Positions 58,616-64,000 of a DNA stretch of 64,000 bases are shown here, piece by piece. The notes under the pieces are model-generated. The model saw nothing but the letters and a program-made list of their open reading frames with translations. It searched no databases and was not told the DNA's origin. Every line of letters starts with the position of its first letter. The stretch's first letter is position 1. The translations under genes were made by a program, and so were the position numbers. This stretch comes from Cannabis sativa (Eukaryota > Streptophyta > Magnoliopsida > Rosales > Cannabaceae), in NCBI RefSeq assembly GCF_029168945.1, contig NC_083603.1, positions 48,990,406 to 49,054,405 on the forward strand, written 5' to 3'.

Positions 58616-58928
58616 AGTTTGATTTTAGAATCAATATGGAAAATGTTTTCTCAGCCCATTTCAACCATGAGCCAGAGACTTGAAGTTGTTACAAAAGGGA
58701 TGAGCAGAACAACGGCTCTATACAGGTGGCAATACCAATTCCCAAGAAAGATTACATAGGGGGAATATTCTAACAGAATTGAAAAAAGATGTAATCATTA
58801 TTCCAACAATCTTGGACCACAACAGGGGATGATACCTGTCCATAGAGAGGGCTGTAATCGGCAGAGTGAAGGTGCATAATACATCACCAAAGGCCTACAC
58901 CAGATGCAGGAATTTCTATTTCTCAACA
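58616..58928 (-). repeat. 5' LTR of the Ale-like copia (313 bp)
   Basis: Partner of 53747-54076. Followed by TSD AGCAT. Confidence 0.92.
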
Positions 58929-59143
58929 AGCATGATTTGGTAGATATCAAAGTCTGGGGAGCATGGTTTAGTATATAAATCATCATTGAAATAGTAAAAT
59001 TGAATAAAATTAAACAAAAGTCTTTAAATCTAACAATAATGTCAATAGTTCAGGGGGAATTTTAATGGCTAAAAAAATTCAGGTGTCATAATTTAATACA
59101 TATTAAAATTTAAAGGTAAAAATTCTAATCAGACTAGTTTAAT

Positions 59144-59384
59144 AGACTACATGGTCAATATTGTTGCCGAGTACACTAAAACATATATGGATGTACTAAA
59201 ATATGTATATAAAACTTAGCTATTTTGCCCCTTGCCCCTTCAGGTCTTGTGATACTTTCTAAGACTTATTAAAATTTATGTCATGATAATCGATTCATGA
59301 TATAACTAATAAGTAACATTGTTTATCTTAGTTTGTAGAATAATATAATTAAACTTTAATTTTAATTTAATGATCTATATTCCA
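59144..59384. other. Intergenic DNA
   Basis: AT-rich. No feature recognised, and no clear match to the copy A side beyond the duplication arm. Confidence 0.5.
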
Positions 59385-59766
59385 GGAACCTACCTGTACG
59401 CCAACGCTAGCTTTTTGTAAAAACCTAATCCAATAACATATTATATATATACATACCACATGGACTTAAATGTTTACTATTAATTATTATTTTAATTATA
59501 AGGAGTCGACTCTTGACTCTTATGGTCATAAATATATAATTATATACAATAACCATCCACACTACCTTTATGTAATTAATTTGAATGTTGAGCTGGCCTA
59601 AGGGAGTAAAAGCAAACTTTATGTGAGTTGGACATGAATAATGCATATATTAATATCATCTATATATATATAGTAATTATATATACTTTTTAATCAAGAA
59701 ATAAAAGATTAAAAAACAAAACGTGGTTGCATATTTAATTAAAATATGTATATAGACATCTAAGCT
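59385..59766 (+). promoter_or_regulatory. Promoter arm of the inverted duplication, copy B side
   Basis: Inverted match to 42245-42670: CCTACCTGTACGCCAA, AAGGAGTCGACTCTTGAC, TTTGAATGTTGAGCTGGC and AGTTGGACATGAATAATGCA occur in mirrored order. Conserved non-coding blocks in otherwise diverging AT-rich DNA are candidate cis elements. Confidence 0.8.
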
Positions 59767-59775
59767 TATAAATAG
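59767..59775 (+). promoter_or_regulatory. TATA box of carbonic anhydrase B
   Basis: TATAAATAG followed by AAGAG, as in copy A. About 1 kb upstream of the ATG because of a long 5'-UTR intron. Confidence 0.75.
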
Positions 59776-59935
59776 AAGAGATTATGCGTCCTCGAATATA
59801 TATCTCACCTAATTCTATTTGGCTTCAAAACTATATATATCGTCTATTGTTGTTGCTTCAATTCCATCATTTTTTTTTTCTATACTCTACAAATCTATAT
59901 TTTAGAGCAGAAGAATATTATCAATTCTCGAAAAG

Positions 59936-60658
59936 GGTTAGTTTATAAATATATGTAACTATAACTGCATAAGTCTAATCTACTTACTTTGCTAGTATAT
60001 CTATTTTTATTTATATTACCAAGAATTATATTTTCTTAAACTTTCTATAATTAATTTGTTTCAAATTTCAATTGATCCTCTTTTATGCCTAACTCAGAAA
60101 GATAAATAATTTATTTTTAGAAAAGTTATATAATTTTTTTATATATAAAATGTGGTTATTAATTTAACTATTTTTGTTGGTTTAACAGAATATAATTTAA
60201 TTAAGAAAAATGAATATAATTTAAAAATATAAAAATATTTCATTAAATTTAACGAATGTTGATAATACTATTTATTTTATTAATATGTAAATATTAATCT
60301 TATTTTATTTAAGTTTTTTGAATTACCTTTACGATATATATGAATTATATAACATTAATATTTTAATTCGATTTTATTATACATAACTAAATAAATATAG
60401 TTTGGAGTTCTTGTTCTTTAATAAATTTATTATTTTTTACCATTAAAAGGTAAATTGATTTGTGTCCACATAATAATAATATTTATAAAGTGATGTTAGT
60501 ATTTTATAAATCTTAATATATTGTATTTTATTTTAATTATTGTAATATTTGAAAAAAATATATATATAACTTATATAATATAAAACTAAACATGTCGTTG
60601 TATGGCACACGAAACATTATTTAGTATTTACATATGTGGGAAATCATCATGACAATAC

Positions 60659-60691
<33 letters not shown>

Positions 60692-60764
60692 GTTTCTTCT
60701 TTTGTATTTTTTATTTGCTGAAAATAATAATAGTTAGTTGATATTAATTTACTTAAATTTGCAG
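59936..60764 (+). other. Predicted 5'-UTR intron of carbonic anhydrase B
   Basis: Donor AAAAGG/GTTAGT near 59936 and acceptor AAATTTGCAG ending at 60764, 30 bp before the ATG. About 830 bp, roughly three times the copy A intron. Contains a TAA microsatellite (about 60660-60691), as does copy A. The rest is AT-rich. Confidence 0.6.
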
Positions 60765-60794
60765 AAAGGAAAACTAGCTAGCAAACTGAATATA

Positions 60795-62157
60795 ATGGCC
60801 GAAGAACAATTTTCCGAGTTGGCCAACTATGAATGCGGCATTAAGAAAAATCTAGTGATTATCAGGTAATTTATTGATATTTACTAGATCATATATTATA
60901 TATGTTTGTTTATAATATGTATACATTATATACCTAATCATAATATTATATATATATATCTATTCTATATAAAGTGTGCCTATATAACTAAATTTCTTGG
61001 TTTATGAGAAATTCATGGGTGACTTTTTATTTATATTTAATAAAATAATAAAATATTATTTATATATAATAAAATAAAAATAAAAAAAATCTTATTAATA
61101 TTTGAACTGATGTTTGTAATTTGTTTCTGATTTAATTTATATCTATTCTATATAAAGTGTGCCTATATAACTGAATTCTTGCGTTTATGAGAAATTCATG
61201 GATAACTTTTTTTTTAAAATAATTTTCTATTCAAAAATAATATATTTTTTTTTATTAAGATGTATTTTAATATTAATTTTTAAATAAATTAATATTACTT
61301 TTAAATTTTAATCGGGTTTATGAGAAATTTATACGTAACTTTTTTTTAAAATAATTTTCTATTCAAAAATAATAATTTTTTTTTTTATGAAGATGTATTT
61401 TAATATTAATTTTTAAATACATTAATATTACTTTTAAATTTTAATCGTATAAACCTAACCGGAAACACAATCTCTGAAAATTCTCAATAAAATAACTAAC
61501 CCCAAAAGGATGAGCAACCAATCATGATTATTTAGGATAATCATTTATAATTTTTTTTTCTAAATCTCAAACCCTCAAACCCTATATTTCTATTGAATTA
61601 TTGCCTCATCTTCTATGTTGTGATTCATGGCCTCTCTGCTGCGATTCCTCACTTTTTGTTTATTTGGGTGTAATATTCAGTGTTCTATTAGCGAGTTATC
61701 CTTTGTTGCTCAAGTAATTATTTATTTGAGTAAGTCTTCTATTCCCTTGCTATATTGTTTTACTTTTAAACAGCTTTGGGATATGCGAAATATAATGTCA
61801 TCCGTTAGAGAGTTTGTTGGACACACCAAAAGTAACAAGATATCCTTTTCAATTTATAATCCTTGAATTTTTGATGATGCTCATTTTGAAAGGCTAGGTG
61901 TAATTGTAATGTCGGAGTAGCTAGATTTTTTCCAGAAGATAAAACTCACATCAGCACCGCCATTGCTGGCACCCATTCTAACGAATACTATTCTTCTAAG
62001 CTCATATCTAACACACAATCCTATGGGAACAACATAAAATTGGGTTGAACCAAGATGAGATAAACATTTTTAAGTGTATTACCCTTAAATATAATAAAAA
62101 ATACCTAGCATAAAATTTAGTGTACGTGCCTCGCACGTAACTTTTTACAAGTAAAAT

Positions 62158-62191
<34 letters not shown>

Positions 62192-63686
62192 AATATTCTA
62201 AAATTGATTGAATAGTGAGAAGGCTGAAAGTGGAAGTGAAAGTGATGAAGATGAAACCTTTGATAAAGTGCAGCCAGGGCATGATTCTGTTGAATCCTGC
62301 TTCAATCCTGTTCAGAAAATTGTTCATGGATTTAAGCACTTTCTTTCTAATAAATTCCAGTAAGAGAATATATATATATTTATATTTATATATATATATA
62401 TTATTTATTATAAATAATTAATTTTATAATGTTAGAAGTTTTAAATTTAAAAACTATATATATGTATGCCTAGCTAATTATTAATAATCTTGTTTGATGG
62501 AATTATTTTGCAGTAAGTATCCATGCTTGTTTAATGAACTTAAGGAAACCCAACATCCCAAGGTACATATATTTTTGTGAGAAAATAAACAAACAAATAC
62601 AATAGTACATTATCTTCCCTCAACTAATTCTTTTTTAAAAGTTGAACTATGTATATTAAATTATTCTTAATAAATTAAATGAACAGTTTCTAGTATTTGC
62701 ATGCTCCGATTCCCGAGTGAGCCCTTCCCATATCTTAAATTTACAACCAGGGGAAGCTTTCATGGCCCGCAATATTGGCAACTTAATTCCAATATTTGAC
62801 AAGGTATATATTAAACAATTACCTAATTATTAATCAAAATTTAAAATATTTATTATTATTATTAATTCTACATGTTAATCGTTGTTAATCTCTAATTATT
62901 TAACAGCTGAAACACTCAGAAGTTGGATCAATCATTGAATATGCAGTACAAGAGCTTAAGGTAAAATTCATCATTTTGATTTCTATTTATTTTATTAATT
63001 ATCATGTTACTAATTATTCATTCATCTTAAAATGTTTTAATTTTCATATCATGACAAAAAATATTTACAGGTGGAAAATATTTTAGTCATTGGACATAGT
63101 CGTTGTGGTGGAGTAAAGAGACTTATGTCTCACCCTGAAGATGGTTCGGCCACCTTGTAAGATAAAATTTCATTTTTAATCGGGTTGTATATGAATAATC
63201 ATATACAGTTAGATTATATGTGTATATATTTAGTGTTTATGAAATTCATATTCTAGTTTTTGATTCATTACCTAACATGTTGTTGAAATCTACAGTGATT
63301 TTATAGATAATTGGGTCAACATTGCTCAAGCTGCTAAGATCAAAGTCAAAACTGAGCATAGTGATTTGACATTTGAAGAACAATGTGAAATATGTGCTGA
63401 GGTAATAAATATGTATATATATGTCATCTTATTAGATTAAGTATGAAATATATATATATATATATATATATATGACATTGAATTTGAATATGATAATCTT
63501 AAAAATTAATACTCTAATACAATTTGTTGAATATCATTGAATTTGCAGGAAGCAGTGAATGTGTCTCTGAAAAATCTACATTCTTATCCATTTGTTAAAA
63601 GTGGAGTTGATGAGAAAAAGATAGCACTTAGAGGTGGATATTACAACTTTGTGGATGGTTCATTTAAACTATGGGATCTTGAGTAG
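60795..63686 (+). CDS. Beta-class carbonic anhydrase, copy B (8 coding exons, 254 aa)
   Basis: Same enzyme family as copy A. Exons: 60795-60865, 62216-62359, 62514-62562, 62687-62803, 62907-62960, 63071-63156, 63296-63401, 63549-63686, all GT/AG, total 765 bp ending in TAG. It starts [15 protein letters not shown]. Exon 2 is 9 bp shorter than in A, with a shorter acidic Ser run (SGSESDEDE). Exon 4 has [14 protein letters not shown] (Cys94, Asp96, Arg98). Exon 6 has [20 protein letters not shown] (His154, Cys157). It ends [19 protein letters not shown] phase-0 intron (62961-63070) separates LK from VEN and is absent in A. No transit peptide. Intron 1 is 1.35 kb because of inserted repeats. Reading frame and active-site residues are intact. 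Confidence 0.95.
61142..62152 (+). mobile_element. Possible Helitron-like element in intron 1 of carbonic anhydrase B
   Basis: TCTATTCTATATAAAGTG begins after an A at 61141 (and a second time at 60959), as Helitron 5' ends do. Near the right end is a 7-bp stem hairpin TACGTGC-ctc-GCACGTA (62123-62139), followed 13 bp later by CAAGT, near the usual CTAGT-type end. No Rep/helicase is present, so it would be non-autonomous. A 79-codon ORF inside (61627-61866) is not recognised. Confidence 0.42.
62158..62189. repeat. TA microsatellite in intron 1
   Basis: About 15 TA units, just upstream of the exon 2 acceptor. Confidence 0.9.
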
Positions 63687-64000
63687 TCAATATATTTTTA
63701 AACCCCATATTTAATGTTGACTTCTACACCAGCTATGTATCTTTTCATAATTAATAATTTGTGTGTTTAATTATTTGTAGTGTGTTAACTATTTAAGCAT
63801 CATTTTTCTTATTTTTGGTTCTTGGAACTAATAAATAATTAAAAAAAAAAGTAGTTATTCATTGCTTTTTCTTTATAAGTTTGTTTCTTCTCGTATTGTA
63901 ATATCTATCCGTTGATTTGTAAGAAATAATAAATTCTTTCCCGTAGCTAATAGTTATTGGGTTTTTTTAGAATTACTTCACATATTATTTTTATTTCATT
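63687..64000 (+). other. 3' UTR and flank of carbonic anhydrase B
   Basis: AT-rich. AATAAATAA-like signals occur near 63829 and 63926 (AATAATAAATTC), plausible polyadenylation signals. No further gene before the window ends. Confidence 0.5.

Larger units (their letters stand above)
53747..58928 (-). mobile_element. Ty1/copia retrotransposon, Ale-like
   Basis: LTRs at 53747-54076 (330 bp) and 58616-58928 (313 bp), TSD AGCAT at 53742-53746 and 58929-58933, primer site directly beside the 5' LTR, purine tract beside the 3' LTR (54077-54093). In element orientation the LTR is TGTTGAGAAA...ATCAAACT, so its ends are TG...CT. About 5.2 kb long with gag, protease, integrase, RT and RNase H in copia order on the minus strand. 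Short LTRs and the gag wording (KLDRNNFTLWKTMV, GHRLHEYLNGT) fit the Ale/Retrofit group. A stop in gag and later frameshifts make it inactive. Confidence 0.92.
53544..59134. mobile_element. Mutator-like MITE, copy 3, split by an Ale-like copia
   Basis: Left part 53544-53746 starts GGCTAATTAGGATTTTT. Right part 58934-59134 ends AAAAATTCTAATCAGAC, a diverged inverse of the start. The outer flanks TAATTTAAT (53535-53543) and TAGTTTAAT (59135-59143) match at 8 of 9 positions. Removing the copia and one AGCAT restores a continuous MITE similar to copies 1 and 2. Confidence 0.8.

Noticed and set aside
61627..61866. 79-codon ORF in intron 1 of carbonic anhydrase B
   Set aside because: No recognisable family. 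It sits inside a probable repeat and is not spliced into the carbonic anhydrase frame.

Overview
The window is AT-rich plant nuclear DNA, almost certainly from a dicot. It holds spliced eukaryotic genes with GT/AG introns, plant-type beta carbonic anhydrases, a CACTA transposon with TNP2-type transposase, Ty3/gypsy and Ty1/copia elements primed by initiator tRNA-Met, and small inverted-repeat elements. I did not assign a species. Most of the 64 kb is nested transposable elements; the only ordinary host genes are two carbonic anhydrases near the right side.

Layout. (1) 1-9248: a young, nearly complete Ty3/gypsy chromovirus of Tekay/Del type on the minus strand. Its outer 144 bp lie left of the window. 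It sits in an older, related gypsy LTR that continues to 11032. (2) 11033-30524: a nest at least three levels deep. An old LTR with primer binding site is split by a Ty1/copia element (11553-30357, TSD TCTAA), which is split by a 13.6 kb CACTA transposon (12417-26011). The CACTA carries two minus-strand genes: a TnpA-like protein fused to a Ulp1-type (C48) protease, and a TNP2 transposase with frameshifts. Upstream of them are at least six plus-strand fragments of unrelated host genes: mRNA cap methyltransferase, complex I NDUFB2, a CAX cation/proton exchanger (two exons), an RCD1/SRO RST domain, a KEA potassium antiporter, and one unidentified exon. (3) 30525-32351: intergenic DNA with two inverted-repeat elements. 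(4) 32357-39603: a copia element with nearly identical LTRs but an eroded interior. (5) 40115-41825: beta carbonic anhydrase A, minus strand. (6) 43497-52627: a SIRE-like copia with 1.1-1.2 kb LTRs. (7) 52756-59134: two copies of a Mutator-like MITE with 9-bp TSDs, one split by an Ale-like copia (53747-58928). (8) 60795-63686: beta carbonic anhydrase B, plus strand.

The two carbonic anhydrase genes form a divergent inverted duplication. Homology extends from the coding regions through a 5'-UTR intron, a TATAAATAG box and several hundred bases of promoter. About 17 kb of later insertions now separate the promoters. The copies encode predicted proteins of 257 and 254 residues with all zinc ligands, and differ by one phase-0 intron present in B and exactly absent from A.

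Target-site duplications, many read directly at both flanks, give the relative order of most insertions. Three of the four copia elements with mapped ends have LTR termini other than TG...CA.
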